Below, in pieces: positions 28,035-36,760 of a DNA stretch of 64,000 nt. Position 1 is the first letter of the stretch. Each line of letters begins with the position of its first letter. The position numbers and the translations under genes were made by a program. Below the pieces are notes generated by a model. It was not told where the DNA came from. It searched no databases and saw nothing but the letters and a program-made list of their open reading frames with translations. Source of the DNA: Pseudoalteromonas prydzensis. GTDB lineage: Bacteria; Pseudomonadota; Gammaproteobacteria; Enterobacterales; Alteromonadaceae. The stretch covers positions 56,816 to 120,815 of the forward strand of contig NZ_DRGM01000185.1 in assembly GCF_011050055.1 (NCBI RefSeq). Reading direction: 5' to 3'.

Positions 28035-29090
28035 ATGAACTTTAGACTTTTACCCGAATGGGCTGAGCAAGACGCCGTTATGCTCACTTGGCCACACCAA
28101 GCCACTGATTGGTGCGACAATTTAACCGCTGTAGAGCCGGTCTATGTGCAACTATGTCAGCATATCTGCAACGTTGAGCACGTAGTGATCATCGCTCATG
28201 ATCAAGCCTTAAAAACCCACATTAGCCAGTTGTTAAGTCAAAACAAGGTTGATTTAAGCCGCGTGCATTTTGTGGTGACGCCTTGTAACGATACGTGGGC
28301 TCGTGATCACGGGCCTCTCACCTGCGCTGCGCTAGAAGATAACAACCAGCTAAAAATCGTTGATTGTACGTTTAATGGCTGGGGTAATAAATTTACCAGT
28401 GAATTAGATAATAAAATTAATGCGGTGCTGGTTAAGCAACTTGCCGCTCCTACTAATCAATATCAAGCGCTTGATTTGGTTCTGGAAGGTGGCGGCGTTG
28501 AGATTGATCAACACGGTGTATTATTGACCACCAGTGAATGTTTACTTAACCCAAATCGCAATCCAGATCTAACCCAACAAGACATTGAACAATGCCTACG
28601 TGAACAACTTGGCGCAAGCGACTTTTTATGGGTTGATCACGGCTACTTAGCCGGCGACGATACCGACAGCCATATCGACACTTTAGTGCGCTTTGCGCCC
28701 AATGATACCTTAGTGTATGTAAAGTGTGATGAGCAAAGTGATGAGCACTTTCCTGCTCTTGATGCCATGGAAAAACAGTTACAAGGCTTTAAAACAACTG
28801 CGGGTAAACCGTATAGCTTAATTGCTTTGCCATGGCCTAAAGCGGTATTTAATGATGATGGCGACAGGTTGCCTGCCACCTATGCCAACTATTTAATTAT
28901 TAACGGCGCTGTACTTGTGCCAATTTATGCTGATGCCAATGACGAATTAGCCTTAGCGCAAATTCAGTTAGCCTACCCTGAGCATCAAATAATAGGCGTT
29001 AACTGCTTACCCATTATTCATCAATTTGGTAGTTTACACTGCATTACTATGCAATTACCCCGTGGATTTTTAGCTGGAGCATCATTATGA
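28035..29090 (+). CDS. aguA: Agmatine deiminase
   Basis: A 351-residue porphyromonas-type peptidylarginine deiminase family enzyme that converts agmatine to N-carbamoylputrescine for putrescine synthesis. Family landmarks are RLLPEWAEQDAVMLTWPH at the start, TWARDHGPLT, EGGGVEID, DDTDSHIDTLVRF and the catalytic cysteine near the C-terminus in GSLHCITMQLPRG (about C336). I chose the ATG at 28035; an in-frame TTG lies 15 bases upstream and neither has a strong ribosome site. It overlaps aguB by 4 bases, which confirms the pathway. Confidence 0.93.
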   Translation: MNFRLLPEWAEQDAVMLTWPHQATDWCDNLTAVEPVYVQLCQHICNVEHVVIIAHDQALKTHISQLLSQNKVDLSRVHFVVTPCNDTWARDHGPLTCAALEDNNQLKIVDCTFNGWGNKFTSELDNKINAVLVKQLAAPTNQYQALDLVLEGGGVEIDQHGVLLTTSECLLNPNRNPDLTQQDIEQCLREQLGASDFLWVDHGYLAGDDTDSHIDTLVRFAPNDTLVYVKCDEQSDEHFPALDAMEKQLQGFKTTAGKPYSLIALPWPKAVFNDDGDRLPATYANYLIINGAVLVPIYADANDELALAQIQLAYPEHQIIGVNCLPIIHQFGSLHCITMQLPRGFLAGASL

Positions 29091-29980
29091 GCAGCCCTGC
29101 AAATTTAACCGTTGCCTTAGTGCAGCAAAGTAACACTGATAATGCCGCGCAAAACATGGCAAAATCAATCGCCGCTATTCGCGATGCCGCAAGCCAAGGT
29201 GCGCAACTGGTGGTGTTACAAGAATTACATCGCAGTCTGTACTTTTGTCAAACCGAAGATGTTGATGTTTTTGATTTGGCCGAGACTATTCCGGGCCCAA
29301 GTAGCGACACTTTAGGTCAGCTTGCAAAAGAATTAAGCATTGTTATTGTTGCCTCACTATTTGAAAAACGTGCCACAGGGCTGTATCACAATACCGCGGT
29401 AGTGCTTGAAAAAGACGGTACCATTGCCGGTAAATACCGTAAAATGCATATCCCAGATGATCCTGGTTTTTACGAGAAATTTTACTTCACGCCAGGTGAT
29501 TTAGGCTTTGCACCTATTCAAACCTCTGTTGGTAAGCTTGGTGTACTAGTTTGTTGGGATCAATGGTTTCCAGAAGCCGCGCGCTTAATGGCGATGGCCG
29601 GTGCTGAATTATTAATTTATCCAACCGCAATTGGCTGGGATCCCCGAGATGATAAAGGCGAACAAACTCGCCAAAAAGATGCGTGGGTGATTTCACAACG
29701 TGCCCATGCGGTTGCCAATGGCGTACCTGTTATAAGTTGTAATCGTGTCGGTCATGAAAGTGATCCAAGTGGCCAAAGTGAGGGTATTCAATTTTGGGGT
29801 AACTCATTTATTGCCGGTCCTCAAGGTGAGCTGCTAGCAGAAGCCAACAACACCGATGAGCAACTATTAATTGTTGAGCTTGATCAAAAACGTTCTGAAA
29901 ATGTCAGACGAATTTGGCCGTATTTACGCGATCGTCGTATTGATCATTACCAAGATTTAACCAAAATATATCGCGATTAA
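29087..29980 (+). CDS. aguB: N-carbamoylputrescine amidase
   Basis: A 297-residue nitrilase-superfamily amidase that hydrolyses N-carbamoylputrescine to putrescine, CO2 and ammonia. The catalytic Glu-Lys-Cys triad is visible: E46 (VVLQELHRS), K119 (YRKMHIPDDPGFYEKFYF) and C156 (VCWDQWFPEAAR). It starts inside the aguA stop (ATGA overlap), so the two steps are translationally coupled. Confidence 0.95.
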   Translation: MSSPANLTVALVQQSNTDNAAQNMAKSIAAIRDAASQGAQLVVLQELHRSLYFCQTEDVDVFDLAETIPGPSSDTLGQLAKELSIVIVASLFEKRATGLYHNTAVVLEKDGTIAGKYRKMHIPDDPGFYEKFYFTPGDLGFAPIQTSVGKLGVLVCWDQWFPEAARLMAMAGAELLIYPTAIGWDPRDDKGEQTRQKDAWVISQRAHAVANGVPVISCNRVGHESDPSGQSEGIQFWGNSFIAGPQGELLAEANNTDEQLLIVELDQKRSENVRRIWPYLRDRRIDHYQDLTKIYRD

Positions 29981-29990
29981 GAATAAATTA

Positions 29991-30008
29991 GCGCCTCAAT
30001 TGAGGCGC
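29991..30008. other. Perfect 18-bp palindrome between aguB and mfd
   Basis: GCGCCTCAATTGAGGCGC is exactly self-complementary. There is no T tract on either side, so as a terminator it would be weak. It sits 11 bases after the aguB stop and close to the mfd ribosome site. Confidence 0.5.
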
Positions 30009-30024
30009 ATTAAAGGAGTAGTAA

Positions 30025-33000
30025 ATGGCGTTTGCGCAATGGGCAGCCTTGCCTTGGGTAAAATCTCAAAAAGATAAAATTCAATGGGGGCAACTAACCG
30101 GCAGTGGCTTAAGTATTGCCATTGCACAAGGGGTAAAGCAACAAGATGGCTTAGTACTGATTGTCACTCCTGATACCCCTAGTGCGCTGCGCTTAGAAAC
30201 CGAACTAGAGTGCTTACTCCCTGATCACCCGGTGATGATTTTTCCTGACTGGGAAACGCTGCCATACGATCACTTTTCACCTCACCAAGATATTATTTCA
30301 TCGCGTTTAGCCACCTTAAATACACTAAAAAAAGAACAACAAAGTGTATTGATTGTGCCTGTATCGACCTTGATGCTACGTACCGCGCCTGCTTCGTTTA
30401 TTTATGGTTCAACCATTAATTTTAAAGTCGGCGATATTCTCGATACTCACCAACTTCGAAGTAACTTAGAGCAAGCGGGTTACTTACACGTACAACAAGT
30501 GATGGAGCATGGTGAATACGCCATTCGTGGCTCAATTGTTGATTTATACCCAATGGGCAGCCCACACCCATTTAGACTTGATTTCCTTGATGACGAACTC
30601 GACACCATTCGTTTATTTGATGTTGAGAGTCAACGCTCGGATGAAAAAGTCGACAAAATTGAATTACTGCCTGCGCATGAGTTCCCTACCAACGAAGCAG
30701 ATATTGAGCGCTTTAGGATCAACTACCGCGAAAAATTTGGCGCCAGCTCATCGCAAGACTCCGTGTATATGCAAGTAACCAAAGGTAATTGGCCGGCGGG
30801 TATCGAATATTATATGCCGCTGTTTTTTGAGCAACTAGCGACTATCTTTGATTACCTACCAGAGCACGCCACAGTAATGCAATTAGGTGACTTAGAAGAT
30901 GCAGCTGAGCATTTTTGGCATGATGTGAATGTTCGCTATGAGAATCGCCGTGTTGATCCACTGCGGCCATTACTTGAACCTGTTGCGCTGTATCAACCGA
31001 TTAATGAACTGTTTGCAAATTTAGGCAATTTTGCCCGCATTCGTCTGTCGCAGGCAAAGCTGCCCACCAAAGCGGGTAATAAAAACCTCACCACCAGTGA
31101 ATTACCCGCAGTTCGCATTGATCATAAACTACATGAACCGTATCAAGCCTTTATAAATTATGTTGCAGCACAAAAAAAACAAAAAGGCCGTATTTTATTA
31201 TCGGTTGAATCCGACGGTCGCCGTGAATCTCTGCTCGCCATACTGAAACCCAGCGGCTTAAAGTTTAAAGAGTTTTCATCATTCGATGAATTTATAAATA
31301 GCAGTAGCGATGTTGGCTTAATTGTCAGCCCACTAGAGCAAAGTGTGGTGCTTGGTACAAAACCTGCCTTATCCATCATTACCGAACAAGAATTACTCGG
31401 CATTAAAGTCTCCCAGCGGCGCCGTCGTAAACATAAGTACGAAGCCAGTCAAGATGCGTTAATCCGAAACCTCGCTGAACTTAAAGTGGGTCAACCGATT
31501 GTGCACCTTGATCACGGTGTGGGTCGCTATCAAGGATTACAAACGATTGATGCGGCAGGCCTGATCACCGAATTTGTCACTATCACCTATGCTAGTGAAG
31601 CGAAATTGTATGTGCCGGTATCAGCCCTGCATATGCTCAGTCGTTATTCAGGCGGTGAAGAAGCCAGTGCTCCGCTGCATAAACTGGGATCTGATGCTTG
31701 GGAAAAAGCGAAAAAGCGTGCGGCTGAAAAAGTACGTGATGTGGCCGCTGAACTACTTGATATTTACGCCCAGCGCCAAGCAAAATCTGGCTATGCTTTT
31801 AAACTTGATGGTGCCGCTTATCGAGTATTTAGTGATGGTTTCCCATTTGAAGAAACCGACGATCAACGCAACGCCATCGAAGCCGTACTAGGTGATATGC
31901 AAATTAAACAAGCCATGGATAGGCTGATCTGTGGTGATGTAGGCTTTGGTAAAACGGAGGTTGCGATGCGCGCCGCTTTTGTCGCCGTTAACGATAACAA
32001 GCAGGTTGCGGTATTAGTGCCTACAACCTTACTTGCGCAACAACACTTTGAAAACTTTAAAGACCGCTTTGCCGACCTACCCATTGAAGTGGGTGTGCTG
32101 TCTCGCTTTAATTCACCCAAAGAGCAAAAAGACACCTTAGAGAAAATGGCCAAAGGCACCTTGGACATAGTCATTGGTACCCACAAATTGATCCAAGCCG
32201 ATATTATATTTAAAGATCTTGGCTTACTGATTGTTGACGAAGAACACCGTTTTGGCGTTCGCCAAAAAGAAAAAATCAAATCCTTGCGTGCCGATGTCGA
32301 TATATTAACCCTGACTGCAACGCCTATCCCACGTACCTTAAACATGGCGATGAGTGGCATGCGAGATTTATCTATCATCGCGACACCGCCTGCTAAGCGT
32401 TTAGCGGTGAAAACTTTTGTTCGTCAACGCGATGCAGACTTGATCAGAGAAGCAGTACTACGTGAAATTAAACGTGGTGGTCAAGTTTACTTTTTACATA
32501 ACAATGTTGAAACCATTGACCGCGTGGCTGAAGAAATTAGCGAATGGGTGCCAGAGGCCAGTGTTGCTTCTGCTCACGGGCAAATGCGCGAGCGCGATTT
32601 AGAACAATTGATGAGTGAATTTTATCATCAAAAATACAATGTGTTGGTGTGTACCACTATCATCGAGACTGGCATTGATATCCCAACGGCGAATACCATT
32701 ATTATGGATAGAGCCGATAAACTAGGTTTGGCGCAGTTACATCAGTTACGGGGCCGAGTTGGTCGCAGTCATCATCAAGCTTATGCGTATTTATTAACCG
32801 GCAACCCAAAAGCGCTCTCTAAAGATGCTGTAAAACGCCTTGAAGCGATTGAATCATTAGAAGATTTAGGTGCTGGTTTTGCACTGGCAACCCACGATTT
32901 AGAGATCCGCGGTGCCGGTGAGTTGCTTGGTGACGATCAATCCGGACAAATGCAAACCATCGGCTTTAGTTTATACATGGAAATGCTAGAGCAAGCGGTG

Positions 33001-33498
33001 AAAGCCTTACGTGAAGGTAAAGAGCCAACCCTTGAAAACTTGCTCCATCAACAAAGTGAAGTAGATTTAAAACTCGCAGCATTATTACCTGATGACTATA
33101 TTCATGATGTTAATGCGCGATTGGGGATTTATAAACGGGTTGCCAGCTGTGCTAATCTTGCTGACATGGATGAATTACAAGTTGAGCTGATTGATCGCTT
33201 CGGTCTGCTGCCTGATGCCACGAAAAACCTATTTAGTTTGCAACAGCTGAAACTTAAAGCCAATGAGTTAGGCATTAAAAAAATTGAAGCAAATCCAAAG
33301 GGAGGCTATTTTGAGTTTAGCCAACATACTAAGGTTAACCCTAGCTTCATTATAGGTTTGATACAAAGTGCACCTAAGGTGTATAAAATGGATGGTGCAA
33401 ATAAGTTGCGCTTTGCGATCAATGAGGCCAATGCCCGTGAACGCTTAAAAATGGTCACTGCAATGATTGCAGATTTCGAAAAAAAGGTTAGCCATTAA
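30025..33498 (+). CDS. mfd: Transcription-repair coupling factor
   Basis: Mfd is a 1157-residue DNA translocase that removes stalled RNA polymerase and recruits UvrA. It has the UvrB-like N-terminal module (FPDWETLPYDHFSPHQDIISSRL), the RNA-polymerase-interacting domain (VHLDHGVGRYQGL, about 490-560), and the RecG-like motor with Walker A GDVGFGKTE (about 635), DEEH, TATPIPRTL and QLRGRVGRS. The length matches E. coli (1148). AAAGGAG precedes the ATG. csiV begins at the base after its stop. Confidence 0.98.
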   Translation: MAFAQWAALPWVKSQKDKIQWGQLTGSGLSIAIAQGVKQQDGLVLIVTPDTPSALRLETELECLLPDHPVMIFPDWETLPYDHFSPHQDIISSRLATLNTLKKEQQSVLIVPVSTLMLRTAPASFIYGSTINFKVGDILDTHQLRSNLEQAGYLHVQQVMEHGEYAIRGSIVDLYPMGSPHPFRLDFLDDELDTIRLFDVESQRSDEKVDKIELLPAHEFPTNEADIERFRINYREKFGASSSQDSVYMQVTKGNWPAGIEYYMPLFFEQLATIFDYLPEHATVMQLGDLEDAAEHFWHDVNVRYENRRVDPLRPLLEPVALYQPINELFANLGNFARIRLSQAKLPTKAGNKNLTTSELPAVRIDHKLHEPYQAFINYVAAQKKQKGRILLSVESDGRRESLLAILKPSGLKFKEFSSFDEFINSSSDVGLIVSPLEQSVVLGTKPALSIITEQELLGIKVSQRRRRKHKYEASQDALIRNLAELKVGQPIVHLDHGVGRYQGLQTIDAAGLITEFVTITYASEAKLYVPVSALHMLSRYSGGEEASAPLHKLGSDAWEKAKKRAAEKVRDVAAELLDIYAQRQAKSGYAFKLDGAAYRVFSDGFPFEETDDQRNAIEAVLGDMQIKQAMDRLICGDVGFGKTEVAMRAAFVAVNDNKQVAVLVPTTLLAQQHFENFKDRFADLPIEVGVLSRFNSPKEQKDTLEKMAKGTLDIVIGTHKLIQADIIFKDLGLLIVDEEHRFGVRQKEKIKSLRADVDILTLTATPIPRTLNMAMSGMRDLSIIATPPAKRLAVKTFVRQRDADLIREAVLREIKRGGQVYFLHNNVETIDRVAEEISEWVPEASVASAHGQMRERDLEQLMSEFYHQKYNVLVCTTIIETGIDIPTANTIIMDRADKLGLAQLHQLRGRVGRSHHQAYAYLLTGNPKALSKDAVKRLEAIESLEDLGAGFALATHDLEIRGAGELLGDDQSGQMQTIGFSLYMEMLEQAVKALREGKEPTLENLLHQQSEVDLKLAALLPDDYIHDVNARLGIYKRVASCANLADMDELQVELIDRFGLLPDATKNLFSLQQLKLKANELGIKKIEANPKGGYFEFSQHTKVNPSFIIGLIQSAPKVYKMDGANKLRFAINEANARERLKMVTAMIADFEKKVSH

Positions 33499-34335
33499 AT
33501 GTTGCTTAAAAAATCTCTGATCCTACTGTGCTGTGTATTTAGTAGCACAGCATTTGCTGAGCGCTGGTTTGAAGTAGAAGTACTGATTTTCAAACAGCGC
33601 CCTGCTCCCTATTTACAAGAAGATTTTAGTTTAGAGCGAGATCCTATCAAGGCAAAACGTAGCCTTGATTTACTTACACCGCTTTATAGCGAGCAAGCCA
33701 AGCAGGATTGTATTAACGGTGACAGTCGCTTTAATTCGCACTCATTAACAGACGCTGTGATTGGTGCGAGTCGCTCTAATTTATGCGATGACAGTATTGA
33801 TTACTTACACAGTTACTCAGCGTTACCACTAAGCCCGTTAGCGCCTGCAAAAGATGATATGGAGCAAACCTATTTACTTGCTCCCGAGCAGCTACAATTT
33901 AAGTCACAACAGCAAGAACTGGTACGTAAAGGCCTAACACCGCTATTACACACAGGTTGGCGTTTTGCAGGGGCGAGCCAATCACGCTCTGAGCACATTA
34001 AACTGTTTGGTGGTAAATTATTACGCGCCCCCGTGGTCGCCAATCCATCACAGTATCCAAATAATGACTTTATTAGTTTAGTCAGCGGCAATCAGCATAT
34101 CGCCCCTGTAATTGAAAAAAATGCAGATAAATGGGAATTAGATGGTATTTTTAATATTTACTTGCGCCATTATTTATTTATTAATGCCAGCTTTGATATA
34201 AATGAAAGCCAAGCCACAGGTGAAATTCAACAGGCTCGATTTTCACAATTTAAACGGGTGATAAGTGGTGATGTTCATTATTTTGACCACCCTAAAATGG
34301 GCATGATTGTACAAATCAGAAAATTCAAACACTAA
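33499..34335 (+). CDS. csiV: CsiV-family periplasmic peptidoglycan-associated protein
   Basis: A 278-residue protein with a signal peptide (1-20, ending AFA) followed by the family opening RWFEVEVLIFKQR. CsiV in Vibrio cholerae binds peptidoglycan and is needed for PBP1A function through LpoA. The central region YLLAPEQLQFKSQQQELVRKGLTPLLHTGWRF and the C-terminus DGIFNIYLRHYLFINA fit the family. It directly abuts mfd, the gene order I recall from Vibrio. Confidence 0.82.
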   Translation: MLLKKSLILLCCVFSSTAFAERWFEVEVLIFKQRPAPYLQEDFSLERDPIKAKRSLDLLTPLYSEQAKQDCINGDSRFNSHSLTDAVIGASRSNLCDDSIDYLHSYSALPLSPLAPAKDDMEQTYLLAPEQLQFKSQQQELVRKGLTPLLHTGWRFAGASQSRSEHIKLFGGKLLRAPVVANPSQYPNNDFISLVSGNQHIAPVIEKNADKWELDGIFNIYLRHYLFINASFDINESQATGEIQQARFSQFKRVISGDVHYFDHPKMGMIVQIRKFKH

Positions 34336-34354
34336 AATAAAGGAAGATAAGCAA

Positions 34355-34606
34355 ATGAAAAAGCTTTTAATCATTGCAGCGGCACTTAGCCTTGCGGCCT
34401 GTTCAAAAGTAAGTTTAGAAAACTACGAGAAAATTGAAATTGGTATGGACAAAACTGCCGTTGAAGCTATTTTAGGCAGTGCTGATAGTTGTGTTGAAAA
34501 AACCCTGCATACAAATTGCACTTGGGGTGATGACAGTAAAAACATCGAAATCACCTTAGTGTCTGATAAAGTATCTTTATATAGTAAAACCGGTTTAGAG
34601 AAATAA
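34355..34606 (+). CDS. Small SmpA/OmlA-like lipoprotein
   Basis: An 83-residue lipoprotein: signal MKKLLIIAAALSLAAC with lipobox LAAC, then one compact domain. KIEIGMDKTAVEAILG, a cysteine pair and CTWGDDSKNIEITLVSDKV recall the SmpA/OmlA (BamE-like, DUF3862) fold. The start is the ATG at 34355, with AAAGGAAG upstream; the open frame extends 16 codons back into csiV and is rejected. The function is unknown. Confidence 0.75.
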   Translation: MKKLLIIAAALSLAACSKVSLENYEKIEIGMDKTAVEAILGSADSCVEKTLHTNCTWGDDSKNIEITLVSDKVSLYSKTGLEK

Positions 34607-34614
34607 ACCTATTA

Positions 34615-34649
34615 CAGCTCAGGTAGTAACAAAATTACTACCTGAGCTG
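34615..34649. terminator. Strong hairpin between convergent genes
   Basis: Perfect 15-bp stem (34615-34629, 34635-34649) with a 5-base loop, between the lipoprotein gene and the leftward HPP gene. It lacks a T tract on both strands, so it may act as a bidirectional RNA 3'-end protector rather than a classical terminator. Confidence 0.6.
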
Positions 34650-34671
34650 GGCTCTGATCAGCAACTCATTA

Positions 34672-35220
34672 CTACCACCAATAAACCGGATAATGGCGCT
34701 TAGGATTGCGTGATAAATTATTCACTAACAGCCCCACCAATAACATAATGGCTGCGCCAAACAGTACCGGGCTTATCACATAGTAATAACCAAGTTGTTG
34801 TATACTTTCACCCCCGATCACTGCAATCAAGGCTGTCGCCCCGCCTGGCGGATGTAATGTACGTGTTAAGTGCATTACTGCAATCGATACTGAAACCGCA
34901 AGCGCACTGGCTAAGATTAAGTCTGCACTTAAAAATTTAGCAACAGTAACCCCCACCAATGCACTAAAAACATGACCACCAATAAGATTACGAGGTTGAG
35001 AAAATTCAGCTAATGGCGCACCATAAATAAGCACCGCAGTTGCACCTAATGAGCCAATTAAAAATAAGTTAGTTAGCGGATCAAATTGGATACTTTTACC
35101 AATCATAGCGACCAAGTAAATACCCAAAAAAGAACCAAGTAAAGACCACATGATTTTACTCATTGGTTTACGCGGTGGGCATTGGCTGGTTGCGGTCATT
35201 CTAGAGATAAACAGGCGCAT
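34672..35220 (-). CDS. HPP family integral membrane protein
   Basis: A 182-residue membrane protein of the HPP family, with about four to five helices and the signature HPPGGATALIAVIGG near residues 107-121. Plant and cyanobacterial members have been linked to nitrite transport; the bacterial role is uncertain. I chose the ATG at 35220 (MRLFISRM), with GGGAG upstream. An upstream in-frame ATG at 35286 would add a poorly conserved stretch right after the preceding gene. Confidence 0.82.
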   Translation of the reverse strand: MRLFISRMTATSQCPPRKPMSKIMWSLLGSFLGIYLVAMIGKSIQFDPLTNLFLIGSLGATAVLIYGAPLAEFSQPRNLIGGHVFSALVGVTVAKFLSADLILASALAVSVSIAVMHLTRTLHPPGGATALIAVIGGESIQQLGYYYVISPVLFGAAIMLLVGLLVNNLSRNPKRHYPVYWW

Positions 35221-35289
35221 TGCACTCCCATTAAAGCAGTATAAAGGGGGAGATAATACCTGAAGGGTCCTGAAAATCGACCACAATAT

Positions 35290-36645
35290 TTATTCCATTT
35301 CGCTATAAATAATCTCTATATTAACTATTTTACTTCTATTTAAAGTGATCTTATAACGCTGGTATTTTATTTCCCCGTTATTCTGATAAGACACCACCAC
35401 ATTTAATTGATACCTTCGCTCCACACTTTGTTTAGATATCTTATTATTATCAAGATGATAAAGTTTACCTTCGCCTTTTTTTAAGTTCCGTGCAAATGCC
35501 GCTAAACTAAACTGTAAGGTCTGTTGCAAGCTATCATAGCCAGGTAAAAACTCTTTGGCATTAACCCGTATTTCACTGGCAAAGTGCAACCATTGCGCTG
35601 CTTGCTTATTTTGCTGACGCCGTTTTGAAAATATTTTTCTCACATCCTCTGGAATATACTTAAAACGGGTATATTCAAGCCAGATATATTGTGTGGCTAT
35701 TTTGTCTTTGGTAACACTATTTCGAAATTGAAACCGCCATTTTGGCCGCCCTTTGACAATCGCGCGCCAGATCACTCGGGTGATATCTTCTTTGAAGATC
35801 TCTCGCATGCCATAAATAGCACCTAAAATAATCACCAAAGTTGCAGTCACCTCGGTAAAAGAGATCCGCGCATTCAGCACTACAACCATCACAAATGCCA
35901 TTATAATTGCAGTAACGGTGCCTTTAACCAGCCGTTTTAAATAACTATTAAGGTAACGAGTATTACGATTTAACACCACACCATGTTCAATCAAGCGCTG
36001 TAATAAGCGCATTTTATTAGTGATGCGGTTAGCATCTGTAAGAGTCGCCTCGGAGTTATATTGCTGCTCTTGCCGATAGTCTTGCTCTGATTTACAAAAG
36101 TTCATCAGATCATTACGCTCTTTCGCGTAATCACTGTTACGAGGCCCTTCGTCAAGTAATTTTAAAAACGACTGCTCAATATGCCAACTCAGATAGTTAT
36201 CTGCATTAGTATAAAACGAGATCAGTTTTTCATCATCCGGTGTGTAACGCCTTAACTTTTTGAGTAAGCTTTGACTTTGTTCACATAATTCAATAGCCCG
36301 CTGATAAAACTCATCAACTTCTTCAATCTTCAATGTGTCTTTGATATCGGTATCAATCGCTAGGCGGACTTGGTAGCAATACAAATTCAGATTTTGCCGA
36401 TAGTCTTGTTGTTCACCTTTATTTTTACTTACAAAGCGGCTACGCACTAAAGGTAAGTGAATATTATTGGCGTTATAGGCTAAATACGATTTGAAGTGGT
36501 TATTGAAATACGCTTCTTCTGTTAACGTCTGCGGATTGATGCCCATTTCATTTGGGATAGAAAAATACATGTCGATCCGCTGCTCAGTACGAGGACTCAG
36601 CTCTGATTCGATAATAAAGGATAAATTTTCATCCTGCCTTAACAA
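35290..36645 (-). CDS. Unknown membrane protein with cytosolic helical domains
   Basis: A 451-residue protein I do not recognise. Residues 1-235 are hydrophilic and mainly helical, with repeated short QxxxL/E-rich runs. Two adjacent transmembrane helices follow at about 243-262 and 265-282 with almost no loop, then a basic C-terminal half (KGRPKWRFQFRN). It ends in a beta-rich region (RYQLNVVVSYQNNGEIKYQRYKITLNRSKIVNIEIIYSEME). The start is TTG with GGAG 6 bases upstream. It lies 69 bases before the HPP gene and may share its transcript. Confidence 0.7.
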   Translation of the reverse strand: MLRQDENLSFIIESELSPRTEQRIDMYFSIPNEMGINPQTLTEEAYFNNHFKSYLAYNANNIHLPLVRSRFVSKNKGEQQDYRQNLNLYCYQVRLAIDTDIKDTLKIEEVDEFYQRAIELCEQSQSLLKKLRRYTPDDEKLISFYTNADNYLSWHIEQSFLKLLDEGPRNSDYAKERNDLMNFCKSEQDYRQEQQYNSEATLTDANRITNKMRLLQRLIEHGVVLNRNTRYLNSYLKRLVKGTVTAIIMAFVMVVVLNARISFTEVTATLVIILGAIYGMREIFKEDITRVIWRAIVKGRPKWRFQFRNSVTKDKIATQYIWLEYTRFKYIPEDVRKIFSKRRQQNKQAAQWLHFASEIRVNAKEFLPGYDSLQQTLQFSLAAFARNLKKGEGKLYHLDNNKISKQSVERRYQLNVVVSYQNNGEIKYQRYKITLNRSKIVNIEIIYSEME

Positions 36646-36706
36646 TCAACTCTCCAAATAAGTAAAAAGATGCCCCTAGTTTACTGCCACACTTTCATTT
36701 GTTCAA

Positions 36707-36736
36707 TAAAAAAGGCCTAGTAAAAACTAGGCCTTA
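36707..36736 (-). terminator. Terminator of second TonB receptor
   Basis: Ten-bp stem AAGGCCTAGT/ACTAGGCCTT (36712-36721, 36726-36735) with loop AAAA, followed on the minus strand by six Ts. Confidence 0.85.
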
Positions 36737-36760
36737 GATAGAATCAATGTTACCTACTGA

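Noticed and set aside
29991..30008. aguB terminator
   Set aside because: Perfect palindrome but no T tract. Recorded as a palindrome only.
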